Positions 16,352-24,825 of a DNA stretch of 64,000 nt are shown here, piece by piece. Both the position numbers and the translations under genes were made by a program. Under the pieces are notes generated by a model, which saw only the letters and a program-made list of their open reading frames with translations, was not told the origin of the DNA and ran no database searches. Origin of the DNA: JAOUGY01 sp963792365 (GTDB lineage Bacteria; Actinomycetota; Acidimicrobiia; Spongiisociales; ZC4RG35); assembly GCA_963792365.1 (NCBI GenBank), contig CAWBVW010000001.1, forward strand, positions 992,001 to 1,056,000. Direction: 5' to 3'. The stretch's first letter is position 1; each line of letters starts with the position of its first letter.

Positions 16352-17808
16352 CCTCGAACATGCTCGGATCATCCGTCGACATGGCTGATCGCTCATTGCC
16401 CGTACTCATTCAGGGCGGAATGGGCATTGCAGTCTCGAACTGGCGTCTCGCCAACGCGGTGTCCTCAGTCGGCCAGCTCGGCGTGGTTTCGGGGACCGCA
16501 ACCGATGCCGTGCTCGCGCGACGTCTGCAGGACGGTGATCCCGAAGGCGACAGCCGACGTGCACTCGCTGCGCTACCGATTCCTGGCGTAGCCGACAGGG
16601 TTCTCGAGCGGTATCTGGTCGAAGGCGGCAAGGACCCTTCGGCGCGCTACAAGACACGGCCGATGTTCCGAACCGAGCTGACGCGCAGCAGCCTCGATCT
16701 CCTGGTGGCTGCCAACTTCGTGGAGGTCTTTCTCGCCAAAGAAGGCCACTCCAACCCCGTCGGGATCAACCTGCTCGAGAAGATCCAGATGCCGACGTTG
16801 GCGTCGCTCTACGGGGCGATGTTGGCCGGCGTCGACTACGTGCTCATGGGCGCCGGGATCCCCCGCGCGATCCCGGGTGTGCTCGATCGACTGTCGACCG
16901 GCCAGAAGGCGAGCTTGAAGCTCGACGTGAAGGGCTCCGGGGAACTCATCAGCGAGTTCGACCCGGTCGCCTACAGCGATGGCCTCGTGCCGCCGGCCCC
17001 ACGCCCCGAGTTCCTGGCAATCGTCTCGTCGCACGTCCTGGCCACCATGCTGGCGCGCAAGGTGGAACCACCGGTTGATGGCTTCATCGTCGAAGCGCCC
17101 ACCGCCGGAGGGCACAACGCCCCACCCCGGGGCAAGACCGTTCTGAACGACTCCGGCGAACCGATCTACGGCGAGCGGGACGAGCCCGACTTCGATGTCA
17201 TCCGCGAACTCGGACTCCCGTTCTGGCTCGCGGGCTCCCGAGCCGAGCCGGAGGCCGTGGCCGAGGCGCTCGAACTCGGGGCGACCGGTGTTCAGGTTGG
17301 GACCGCGTTTGCGTTCTGCGAGGAGTCCGGGTTCGACGCCGATCTGAAGCGCCAGGTGATCCAGATGAGCAAGCGAGGCGAAGCCGGTGTCTTCACCGAT
17401 CCGGTCGCTTCGCCCACCGGCTTTCCGTTCAAGGTCGTCGAGCTGGATGGGTCGCTGTCCGAGCACGACGAGTACAAGAAGCGGGAACGTGTATGCGATC
17501 TCGGCTACCTGCGTTCGCTCTATACACGCGAGGACGGAACGGTCGGGTGGCGCTGTGCCGCCGAGCCGATCGATGACTTCATCTCCAAGGGCGGGGACGA
17601 AGCCGACACCGTGGGACGAAAATGCCTCTGCAACGCCCTCATGGCGAACATCGGGCTCGGCCAGATCCAGCGGTCGGGCGATGCCGAGGGATACCTGCTG
17701 ACATCGGGGGATGACGTCGCAGGTGTGGCGCGGTTCGTGAAGCCCGGAGCGGAGTCCTACCGGGCCGTCGACGTCATCGACTACCTCCTCGCCGAAATCA
17801 CCTGCTGA
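16348..17808 (+). CDS. Nitronate monooxygenase / 2-nitropropane dioxygenase family flavoprotein
   Basis: This TIM-barrel FMN enzyme is up to 486 residues long. It begins with the substrate/FMN loop LIQGGMGIAVSNWRLANAVS and GVVSGTA, carries a glycine-His motif in the barrel (EAPTAGGHNAPPRG; His is the catalytic base in class I enzymes), and ends with the phosphate-binding region LGATGVQVGTAFAFCEE. The extended C-terminal part holds several cysteines (CRR/CLCNAL region) not typical of short family members. Nitronate oxidation is the family activity, but related proteins act in fatty-acid pathways as enoyl reductases. The start may be GTG 16348 or ATG 16381 (MADRSLPVLIQGG). Confidence 0.75.
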   Translation: MTSNMLGSSVDMADRSLPVLIQGGMGIAVSNWRLANAVSSVGQLGVVSGTATDAVLARRLQDGDPEGDSRRALAALPIPGVADRVLERYLVEGGKDPSARYKTRPMFRTELTRSSLDLLVAANFVEVFLAKEGHSNPVGINLLEKIQMPTLASLYGAMLAGVDYVLMGAGIPRAIPGVLDRLSTGQKASLKLDVKGSGELISEFDPVAYSDGLVPPAPRPEFLAIVSSHVLATMLARKVEPPVDGFIVEAPTAGGHNAPPRGKTVLNDSGEPIYGERDEPDFDVIRELGLPFWLAGSRAEPEAVAEALELGATGVQVGTAFAFCEESGFDADLKRQVIQMSKRGEAGVFTDPVASPTGFPFKVVELDGSLSEHDEYKKRERVCDLGYLRSLYTREDGTVGWRCAAEPIDDFISKGGDEADTVGRKCLCNALMANIGLGQIQRSGDAEGYLLTSGDDVAGVARFVKPGAESYRAVDVIDYLLAEITC

Positions 17809-17840
17809 CCCACCCTGGCCCACCGGCCGCCTCCAATAGC

Positions 17841-18511
17841 ATGTCGAGCCTACGTACTCCGACTTCTTCAGGTATGCCCATCGAGAATCCGCCGATACGA
17901 TTCGCCAACTCGAGAGGCGCGCGCCTGGCATACCAGGACATCGGGAACGGGCCGCCGACCATCGTGTCGATCCCGCCGACCGCGCAGAACATCGAGGTGG
18001 CCTGGGAGCGACCAGAAATCCGATGGATGCTCGAACGGTTTGCATCGTTCGCCCGGTTCATCCACTTCGACAAGAGGGGCACCGGATGCTCGGATCGCCG
18101 GAGCCGGGTGAATGGCATCGAGTCGTTTTGCGGTGGAACGCGACAGAGAATGGCTGCCCCCTGCCGGCTGGGGGTCTCGCCCCGCTCGTCAGCTGTGCAA
18201 ACGCCTCGTGGCCGCCCAGGGATCGCCGGTGACGAGAGACGAGCTCATGGACCTCCTGTGACGCGAGGTTCGTGGCGGCCGCTCGGCGGCAGGCACGGCG
18301 GCATCTCGACCGCGGCGCCCACCTTCACGCCGCCTCGCTCACTCGACGCCTGATCGACATAGACGAGTTCGACGAGGACGCCCATCGGACTCTCGTCGTG
18401 GCCCTCTCTCGGGCAGGGGAGGTCGGCGAGGCCCGTGTGGCCCACTCGGCATGGCGGGCTGCCGTCGCAGAGCTCGGGGTCGTCCCGCCCGATCTCGAGG
18501 ATCTGATCTGA
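17841..18511 (+). pseudogene. Decayed alpha/beta-hydrolase and BTAD/winged-helix regulator remnants
   Basis: Residues encoded from 17841 match the start of the hydrolase domain found in actinobacterial cyclase/LuxR-type regulators (IRFANSRGARLAYQDIG, then FDKRGTGCSDR). The similarity stops abruptly near 18110. In another frame, 18125-18262 reads like the winged-helix start of an SARP/BTAD regulator (REWLPPAGWGSRPARQLCKR, PVTRDELMDLL). The last part, 18272-18511, encodes a BTAD helical ending (AHLHAASLTRRLIDIDEFDE, ALSRAGEVGEARVAHSAWR). The pieces are out of frame with each other and most of both proteins is missing. This is the scar of one or two lost regulators. Confidence 0.6.
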
Positions 18512-18546
18512 AGGTTTTCTGAAGGGTCGTGAGGAGGATGCTCCGC

Positions 18547-18944
18547 ATGACAACACAACACCTGCCCAAGGAGGCGCTGGTGCTCGGTCCCGACGAGGGA
18601 ATCCACCTGCACCTCCTCAACCACCTCGCCACCATCAAGATGGCGGGGGAAGGCGGCTCGATGAGCGTGGTCGAGTTCCTCGCACCACGCGGTTTCGGAC
18701 CCCCGCTTCACAGCCATCGCCGAGAAGACGAGCTCTTCGTGATCCTCGATGGCAAAAGCCTCGGTCCGCTCGGGCGACACAACTCGGCGTCCCTACGTCC
18801 AACCCCGGCATCCCGGCACCCGGCCCAATCGATCCTGACGCCATGGCCGCAGCCGCAGAGGCCACAGGCAGACCCCCCGTTGTCGACGGCGGGCTTCCCC
18901 ACACCGTCAACGGCATGCACGCCGATTTGATCGTGACAGGCTGA
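18547..18944 (+). pseudogene. Cupin-domain protein with internal deletion
   Basis: The first part encodes the opening half of a cupin barrel (FGPPLHSHRREDELFVILDG, the first metal-binding HxH...E motif). After about 18765 the frame breaks. The authentic C-terminus is then found in another frame (NPGIPAPGPIDPDAM, then VDGGLPHTVNG, stop at 18944). The second cupin motif lies in the missing middle. The gene is therefore inactivated by an out-of-frame deletion. It directly follows another decayed gene, marking 17.8-18.95 kb as an eroding stretch. Confidence 0.6.
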
Positions 18945-19002
18945 ACTCTGTGCTGCCCGCCGGTTCTGACGATCGAACGGGAACCCGCGGACTTTGCACG
19001 GA

Positions 19003-19008
19003 TAGGCT
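19003..19008 (+). promoter_or_regulatory. Leaderless -10 box (TAGGCT)
   Basis: TAGGCT lies six bases before the ATG at 19015 with no Shine-Dalgarno sequence between, the leaderless arrangement seen at several genes in this window. Confidence 0.45.
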
Positions 19009-19014
19009 CGTCCG

Positions 19015-19728
19015 ATGGCACACGTGTCCCATACAGATCACGTCGATTGGCTACGACGGCTCACATCCGACTTCGCTGCGGCGTCATCGTCGATCTCCCC
19101 CGACACGCCGGTGCCATCGTGTCCGGGATGGACGATCTTTGATCTCGTTCGACATCTTGGGCGCATTCACGCTTGGGCGCAGGCGGCGATCGTGGAGCGC
19201 CGCAGCGTCGATATCGAGTCCGAGCCGCCCTCCGGCGCAGGCATCACTGCTTGGTACACGGAACACGCTCGAGCGCTGATCGAAGCGATAGATTCGACGT
19301 CGCCCCACGACCCGGTGTGGACGTTCGGCCCTCCTCCGCATCGCGTGACCTTCTGGTCGAGACGCCAGACCAACGAGGCGGCCATTCACCTATGGGACGC
19401 CCGAGCCGCAGTCGGACACGACTTCGACCTCGACCCGATCCTGGCCGCCGATGGCATCGACGAAGTGGTCACCATGTTCTACCCCCGGCAGGTGCGGCTC
19501 GGCCGTACCGGCCCGCTGACCCGCTCGATCGAGGTCCACTGCCCAGGTGGATCCGTGGCGGGCCCCTGGCTGATTGGTCCTGGGCCGGCGGAAGCGACCG
19601 TATCGGGCTCAGCCTCCGATGTGCTCCTGCTGCTGTGGAAGCGGCGCCATCTCGATGATCCGCGACTGACGGTGGAAGGCAATGAGGATGCAGCGCGCAC
19701 GGTGCTCACGCACAGGCTGACGCCCTGA
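19015..19728 (+). CDS. TIGR03083/maleylpyruvate-isomerase-type (DinB-like) family protein
   Basis: This 237-residue protein has the actinobacterial mycothiol-dependent maleylpyruvate isomerase layout. Its N-terminal DinB-like four-helix domain carries VPSCPGWTIFDLVRHLGRIHAW, with the metal-ligand His in the second helix and a second ligand in NEAAIHLWDA. The C-terminal beta-rich domain reads GPWLIGPGPAEATVSGSASD and ends LTHRLTP. Members use mycothiol or act on unknown substrates. No partner genes for aromatic catabolism are nearby, so only the family can be stated. Confidence 0.8.
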   Translation: MAHVSHTDHVDWLRRLTSDFAAASSSISPDTPVPSCPGWTIFDLVRHLGRIHAWAQAAIVERRSVDIESEPPSGAGITAWYTEHARALIEAIDSTSPHDPVWTFGPPPHRVTFWSRRQTNEAAIHLWDARAAVGHDFDLDPILAADGIDEVVTMFYPRQVRLGRTGPLTRSIEVHCPGGSVAGPWLIGPGPAEATVSGSASDVLLLLWKRRHLDDPRLTVEGNEDAARTVLTHRLTP

Positions 19729-19776
19729 GCACCTGTCGGCGTGAGCCGGCTCGTTGGAAACCCCTCGGAGCGAGTC

Positions 19777-21288
19777 TCAGCCGAGGGCTCGCCGCAGGAA
19801 CCCTGCCATCTGGCCCCTCGTGACCGGATCCTCAGGGCAGAAGAGGTCGTTCGCAGGCGGATTGCAGCCTCGCGTCACTCCTGCGGTCGCAAGAGCGTCG
19901 GTATCCGACTCGAAGACGGAACCATCATCGTCCAGGAAGAGGTCGGGTGAACCCGCAGGGAGGTTCAGCGCCCGAACAAGGAACGCAGCCATCTGAGCAC
20001 GACTCACGAGCTCGTCGGGACATGCGAGATCGGACACGGGAGGGTTGCATCCTCGCAACACGCCGGCGTTCGCAAGTCGATCGATGTCGGATTCGAAAAC
20101 GGACCCATCATCGTCCCTGAAGACGTTCGATCCTGCGCCATCGGTGAGGTCGAGGGCTCGAACCAGGAAGGCGGACATTTGACCCCTGGTCACCGGGTCA
20201 TCCGGACAGAAACGGTCGTTGGCCGGTGGGTTACAGCCGAGCGTTACCCCCTGTTCTGCGAGCCACTCGATGTCCTCCTGGAACACGCTGTCGTCGTCGT
20301 CGATGAACCGACCATCGCCGAAGTCCATCGCCAATTCGATGAGGCGGCCGTCCGTAGGTGGCGGTACACCATCGCCCGGAGTGCCGTTGTCGTTCCCCCG
20401 GTCGACCACGTAGACATGCTGGGCACCCGAACCATCGGAGGCCGGGGCAATCGTCAGGTCGTTCGGCGCAAGGGCCACGCCTGAGATCTTGAGTGGTGAC
20501 AGATCCACATCCCGGACGAGCATGCCCGCCTTCGAAACTTCGAGGATCGCATCGCGCCGGGAGTCCGTGACGAGGAGCGACCCCACCCCTGGCACGAATT
20601 CGAGCCCCGTGGCGTCGAGGATCCCGATCGGCGCCAGTTGGATGGCGGAAACGGCATCGTCCCCGGCCGGGCTCAGACCGTCGAACACCCCATCCTTGCC
20701 CGGCGTGATGCGGTACACCGTCTGGGTGCTCGCATCGAGGAGGTAGAGCACGCGACCGTCGACGTCGAACGCCACATCCTCGAGGTCCGACAGCTCCAAA
20801 GCTGAGTAGTCGGGAACGGATATCACATCGTCCTCGGTGCCATATCGGCCGTCGGAACCGGGTTGGTCCATGACCACTTCATCCGTCGAGTCGTTCGTCA
20901 GGATCAGCGTGCGCTGCACGCTGTCGTACGCAAGGCCCGTCGGCTCGTCAGCACCCCCAGGCCCTGGCGCCAGAGATCCGGTTGCGTTTCCCAACGAACG
21001 GTCCGTCGTGATCATGTTGAAACCGGAGAAGATCGACGGCTCCTCGTCGATCTCAGAGTCGACGACGATCAGCGCGTCTTGATCTGGCAGGTAGGCGATG
21101 CCGGTCGGATCGATCAACATCGGCTCGACCCCGGCGAGCGGAGTGACCGCTACGACCTCGGCGTCGCCCTCCAGATGCAAGGCCTCGGCGCCGGCCTCCA
21201 GGGGCACGGCGGCGACGAGGACGACCAGGGCCAGCGGCAATGCCAGGAGCACGCGACGAAGGAACAAGAATCTCTCCACGTGCGTCAA
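19777..21288 (-). CDS. Exported beta-propeller protein with three SLH-like repeats
   Basis: This 503-residue secreted protein has a signal sequence at about residues 8-33 (LFLRRVLLALPLALVVLVAA). Residues about 45-305 form NHL/SdiA-regulated-like propeller blades (PTGIAYLPDQDALIVVDSEI, PTGLAYDSVQRTLILTND, DVDGRVLYLLDASTQTVYRI), several carrying DGxxGTxDD-like loops that may bind calcium. Three SLH-like repeats with Cys pairs (GCNPPANDRFCPDDPVTRGQ and variants) fill residues about 310-503. The propeller is paralogous to residues about 290-545 of the giant protein at 40784. It is probably a wall-attached protein; no enzymatic residues can be identified. Confidence 0.72.
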   Translation of the reverse strand: MTHVERFLFLRRVLLALPLALVVLVAAVPLEAGAEALHLEGDAEVVAVTPLAGVEPMLIDPTGIAYLPDQDALIVVDSEIDEEPSIFSGFNMITTDRSLGNATGSLAPGPGGADEPTGLAYDSVQRTLILTNDSTDEVVMDQPGSDGRYGTEDDVISVPDYSALELSDLEDVAFDVDGRVLYLLDASTQTVYRITPGKDGVFDGLSPAGDDAVSAIQLAPIGILDATGLEFVPGVGSLLVTDSRRDAILEVSKAGMLVRDVDLSPLKISGVALAPNDLTIAPASDGSGAQHVYVVDRGNDNGTPGDGVPPPTDGRLIELAMDFGDGRFIDDDDSVFQEDIEWLAEQGVTLGCNPPANDRFCPDDPVTRGQMSAFLVRALDLTDGAGSNVFRDDDGSVFESDIDRLANAGVLRGCNPPVSDLACPDELVSRAQMAAFLVRALNLPAGSPDLFLDDDGSVFESDTDALATAGVTRGCNPPANDLFCPEDPVTRGQMAGFLRRALG

Positions 21289-21327
21289 CGTAGACGCATG
21301 GGATACCGCCGCACTGGGTCGATCGAC

Positions 21328-22272
21328 TCAATTCGTCCTGTGACGATGCCAGTCGATCTGATTCGCCAGTCCGTCGGCCACGGTCACCGTCGGGCTCCAA
21401 TCCAAGACCGCTTTTGCCACTTCCGTGGCGCCGCCGGTGCGGCGTACGTCCCCGCGCTGAGCCGGCAGCCGATCGACGGCGATTTCGCGACCCGCGAGAC
21501 GTTCGACGATTGCGATCACGTCGGCGAGGGTGGTCGAGTCGCCGCCGGCAACGTTGATGACGCTGCCGGGGTCGATCGGATACGTCGCAGCGGCAAGGTT
21601 CGCCTCAACGACATCGCCCACGTAGGTGAAATCGCGAACTTGCGAACCGTCACCAAAGACCGGGAAGGTCGTGCCTCGAAGCGCCGCCTCGATCAATCGA
21701 TGCATGGCCATGTCGGGACGCTGCCGCGGGCCATAGACGGTGAAGTATCGCAGCGCCACCGTCGGGAGCCCCCAGTTTCGGGCATAGACGCCCACGAGAT
21801 GTTCAGCCGCGAGTTTCGTGACGCCGTATGGACTGTGCGGCTTCGGGGTCGCCGTCTCAGGCGTCGGGTAGGTCTGCGCATCACCGTAGATGGACGACGA
21901 CGATGCAAACACGAAACGCTGGACGCCGGCGGTGGTCGAGCTATCGAGCAGCCGCTGGGTCACCGCCACGTTGTTGTCGAGATACGACCCGAATTCGTCC
22001 CATGAGGCCCTCACACCCGGTTGCCCGGCTTGGTGGAACACCACGTCCACTCCGTCGAGCAATCCCTCCATGTCGACCTCCAGGAGATCGGCCTCGATGT
22101 TCTCGAAGGAGTCCAGCCGGGACAGCCCACCGAGGTTCCGTCGCTTCTGCGCCACGTCGTAGTACGGCGACACCACGTCGATTCCCCTCACCAGCCAGCC
22201 GGCCGAGACGAGTCGTTCCACGAGGTGCGACCCGATGAATCCCGCCGCACCTGTCACTAAAGCCCTGTTGAT
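21328..22272 (-). CDS. NAD-dependent nucleotide-sugar epimerase/dehydratase (GalE/UDP-glucuronate epimerase type)
   Basis: This extended short-chain dehydrogenase has about 314 residues. The NAD loop is TGAAGFIGSHL, the catalytic serine region is FASSSSIYGDA, and the YxxxK pair is YGVTKLAAEHL. Substrate-side residues (LRYFTVYGPRQRPDMA) match UDP-hexose/hexuronate 4-epimerases. The conserved first strand reads RALVTGAAG, so it starts before the GTG at 22255-22257. Upstream, a perfect AAGGAGG (22277-22283) is followed by an in-frame ATC at 22270-22272, which I take as the probable, unusual start. It most likely supplies an epimerised sugar to the polysaccharide locus. Confidence 0.8.
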   Translation of the reverse strand: MNRALVTGAAGFIGSHLVERLVSAGWLVRGIDVVSPYYDVAQKRRNLGGLSRLDSFENIEADLLEVDMEGLLDGVDVVFHQAGQPGVRASWDEFGSYLDNNVAVTQRLLDSSTTAGVQRFVFASSSSIYGDAQTYPTPETATPKPHSPYGVTKLAAEHLVGVYARNWGLPTVALRYFTVYGPRQRPDMAMHRLIEAALRGTTFPVFGDGSQVRDFTYVGDVVEANLAAATYPIDPGSVINVAGGDSTTLADVIAIVERLAGREIAVDRLPAQRGDVRRTGGATEVAKAVLDWSPTVTVADGLANQIDWHRHRTN

Positions 22273-22352
22273 ATGGCCTCCTTCCCTGCAAGCATCGTAC
22301 CGAGAGGATGCTGGGATGGAACCATGCTTGGTGAAAAACGAGACCGGCCGGG

Positions 22353-22358
22353 TACCGT
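22353..22358 (+). promoter_or_regulatory. Leaderless -10 box (TACCGT)
   Basis: TACCGT ends seven bases before the ATG at 22366. It overlaps the upstream region of the divergent epimerase gene and supports the ATG at 22366 over an earlier in-frame ATG at 22273. Confidence 0.4.
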
Positions 22359-22365
22359 GTCCTCA

Positions 22366-23763
22366 ATGCGGATCGCAGGGCAACTGTTCATGGTCGGGGC
22401 TGAGGATCGAACGATCCCAATCGAGCTGAGCTTGGACGACAACTTCCGCATCCTCGACGAGGGCGGGGCCCTCCTCGGCGTTGTCGATCCGCACCTCGTG
22501 TCGGTGGACCAGACCTCCGACACGACGTTCTTGCTGAGATTGGCCGACCGGACGTTCGGTTTTACGCCGGCGGAAGCCGGGCCGTCGTTTCTCACGGAGT
22601 TGGCGGCCGGTCGAACCGCACCTGGTCGCGAGGAAGAGGTCGAGAGCCCCGCATTGCACGATGATGCAGCGGAGTCGGCGACCGGCGCAAAGGCCGACCG
22701 CGACACAACGGAGCGCAGCGATGCCGGCGGTGGCGCTACCCGAAGCGTTCGCCCGCTCAATCTCACGCCGATCCGGACGAGCGACACCGTCCCCGAGGTG
22801 GAGCATCGGGCGGACGAGCAGCGGGGGTTGCGGCCGCTCCGGCTCGAGCCCGGGCTCGCAGCGCGACTCGGCCTGCCCCTTCGCCCGTTGCGAAGGCAGA
22901 AGACCCATCGCCACAGCACAATCGAGATCGGCGGCATCAACATGGCGTACAGAGCCGAGGGTCGGGGCCGTCCGGTGGTCCTGATCGGTGGTGGCATCGG
23001 TTCGATGGACATCTGGGAGAACGTCCTGCCGCAGATCTCATCCACCGCCCAGACGATCTCCATCGATTTGATCGGTTTCGGCGCATCGGACCGGATACCG
23101 GGGGCGGATGTGAGCTACTACGACTGGGATACTCATGTCGCGTACCTCGACGCCTGCCTCGACGCTCTGGGGCTCGAGGACGATCTCACCCTGGTGTCTC
23201 ACGGGCTGAACACGATCGTGGCCCTCGAGTGGGCCCGCCTCCACGAGGACAGGGTACGGGCAATCAGCTATGCCGATGGCGTGGTGCGGCCGATGGCGTG
23301 GGCCGAAGCACAACCGTGGTTGCGTGAGGCAGTCAAGCGGGCACGCGCCGGTGACATGGACGACTACTTCCTGACGACGGACGAGTTCCTCGACGACGCT
23401 CTCAAGGAGTTCGTTCCGGGACCGCTCTCATCGGATCTGATCGACGCCTATCACCGGGCGATCGGCCCGCCGGGTGCGGCGAGGCTCCCTCACATGGCAG
23501 CCATCGCCAACATTCCCCTCGGGGGAGACCCGCCTCGGGCCTCTCACATCATGCACGAGTGCTACGACTGGTTGAAGTCAACGCCGATCCCGAAGCTGCT
23601 GATCCTCGGACGGCCCGGATACTTCCTCGTCAAGCGCGGTCGCAAGCTCGCCAGTCGGCTCCCGCACCAGACCGTGGCCACGGTCGACGGGCGCCATCTT
23701 CTGCCGCAGACCGCGCCAGACGCCATCGGTCGCTTCATTCAACTGTGGCTGACCAACGTGTGA
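22366..23763 (+). CDS. Haloalkane-dehalogenase-like alpha/beta hydrolase lacking the nucleophile
   Basis: This protein has 465 residues. Residues 1-85 form a small unknown beta-rich domain (MRIAGQLFMVGAEDRTIPIE). Residues 90-170 are a low-complexity charged linker. Residues 180-465 form an alpha/beta-hydrolase domain close to haloalkane dehalogenases (VVLIGGGIGSMDIWENVLPQ, DLIGFGASDRIPG). At the nucleophile elbow the family has H-D-W-G or G-x-S-x-G. Here it reads LVSHGLNTIVALEW, with Gly280 in place of Asp/Ser. The catalytic His appears to remain (His444 in DGRHLLPQTAP). It is probably a pseudoenzyme or binding protein. It converges with the polysaccharide operon. Confidence 0.75.
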   Translation: MRIAGQLFMVGAEDRTIPIELSLDDNFRILDEGGALLGVVDPHLVSVDQTSDTTFLLRLADRTFGFTPAEAGPSFLTELAAGRTAPGREEEVESPALHDDAAESATGAKADRDTTERSDAGGGATRSVRPLNLTPIRTSDTVPEVEHRADEQRGLRPLRLEPGLAARLGLPLRPLRRQKTHRHSTIEIGGINMAYRAEGRGRPVVLIGGGIGSMDIWENVLPQISSTAQTISIDLIGFGASDRIPGADVSYYDWDTHVAYLDACLDALGLEDDLTLVSHGLNTIVALEWARLHEDRVRAISYADGVVRPMAWAEAQPWLREAVKRARAGDMDDYFLTTDEFLDDALKEFVPGPLSSDLIDAYHRAIGPPGAARLPHMAAIANIPLGGDPPRASHIMHECYDWLKSTPIPKLLILGRPGYFLVKRGRKLASRLPHQTVATVDGRHLLPQTAPDAIGRFIQLWLTNV

Positions 23764-23775
23764 TCGGTCGAGGGC

Positions 23776-24825
23776 TCAGGTGAAGTAGCGGTACAACAGC
23801 GTGCCGGCTTGCTCGGTGAGACCATCGGGCACGTCAGGTGAAACGAGCATTCTCGTCAGTTCGTTCAACACGCCCCGAGCTGCTCGCTCTCGTTGCGATG
23901 GCGAACCTGAGGGCGCCGCCCTCAGGCCAATCACCGTGCTCTCCGCTGTCGCGTACTTCCGCTTGTATCGAACCAGGCCCTCTTGATCGGTGTCGCTCAC
24001 CCCGAAGTCGAGCCATGCCAGGCCCCGCTTGTGGGCTTCCTCGATACCCGTCCACAAGACGAAGTCGTTGGGGCGGACCGAAAGCGTCGTGACGTCGGAG
24101 GCGTTGAACTTGTAGTAGAGGGTGTCCTTCCACTCCAAGAACATCACACCACCGACGACGCTGTCGTCCACCACGGCGAGCTGCAGCATGCCGGTGCCCG
24201 GTTCCAGGAAATGGGTCCAGATGTGTTCGAAGAACGAGAACGGTTGCGCCAAGAGGCCGTACTTATGTTTGCGAACCCTGAGGTGCAGCTCGTAGAACGC
24301 TCGGACATCGGCGACCGACTCAGCCGTTCTCACCTCGACGCCCGCTGAACGCGCCTTTCGAATAGCACGACGTGCCGACGGATCGATGGCATCCCAGATC
24401 GTCTCAGTGTCACGAGTGGTGTCGACGGCATGCCAGAAGAGACTGCTCGTCTCCTCGAACCGTTCGTCGGTGGTCGGAATCCGGCTGCGAAGACACTTGA
24501 GATGGATTCGCCGGCCGCCTGCCGCAAGTCCGTCGACGATCCGGTTCCAATCAATCTGATCCGAGACGATCGGATCACAGAAGTCGGAGAAAGGCAGCGA
24601 GACGATACGAGGATCCATGAGGTCCTCGATCTCCGCATAAACCATGCCGGCTCTCGGAGTTCCGTTGTCATCCCCGATGACCGCGGCGTGCAGCGGAAAC
24701 CCATAGGTATTGGACAGCACGCTCAACCACTGGGGCGAGTGGAACACATCGGACTGCTGTGCCGACACCAACCGGCGCCACCGCTCATCCGTGATCGGGT
24801 CGACGATATGGACTGGTTCGCTCAT
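23776..24825 (-). CDS. FemAB/BioF2-like GNAT acyltransferase
   Basis: This 349-residue protein has the double GNAT fold of the FemAB/BioF2-like (PF13480-type) group. The N-terminal half begins FHSPQWLSVLSNTYGFPLHA. A linker AIDPSARRAIRKARSAGVEV is followed by the second domain (FYELHLRVRKHKYGL, GGVMFLEWKDTLYYKFNASD, WLDFGVSDTDQEGLVRYKRK). Such enzymes in polysaccharide loci acylate sugars or add aminoacyl groups. It is the last gene of the large leftward operon, overlapping the preceding glycosyltransferase by four bases (ATGA). Confidence 0.78.
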   Translation of the reverse strand: MSEPVHIVDPITDERWRRLVSAQQSDVFHSPQWLSVLSNTYGFPLHAAVIGDDNGTPRAGMVYAEIEDLMDPRIVSLPFSDFCDPIVSDQIDWNRIVDGLAAGGRRIHLKCLRSRIPTTDERFEETSSLFWHAVDTTRDTETIWDAIDPSARRAIRKARSAGVEVRTAESVADVRAFYELHLRVRKHKYGLLAQPFSFFEHIWTHFLEPGTGMLQLAVVDDSVVGGVMFLEWKDTLYYKFNASDVTTLSVRPNDFVLWTGIEEAHKRGLAWLDFGVSDTDQEGLVRYKRKYATAESTVIGLRAAPSGSPSQRERAARGVLNELTRMLVSPDVPDGLTEQAGTLLYRYFT

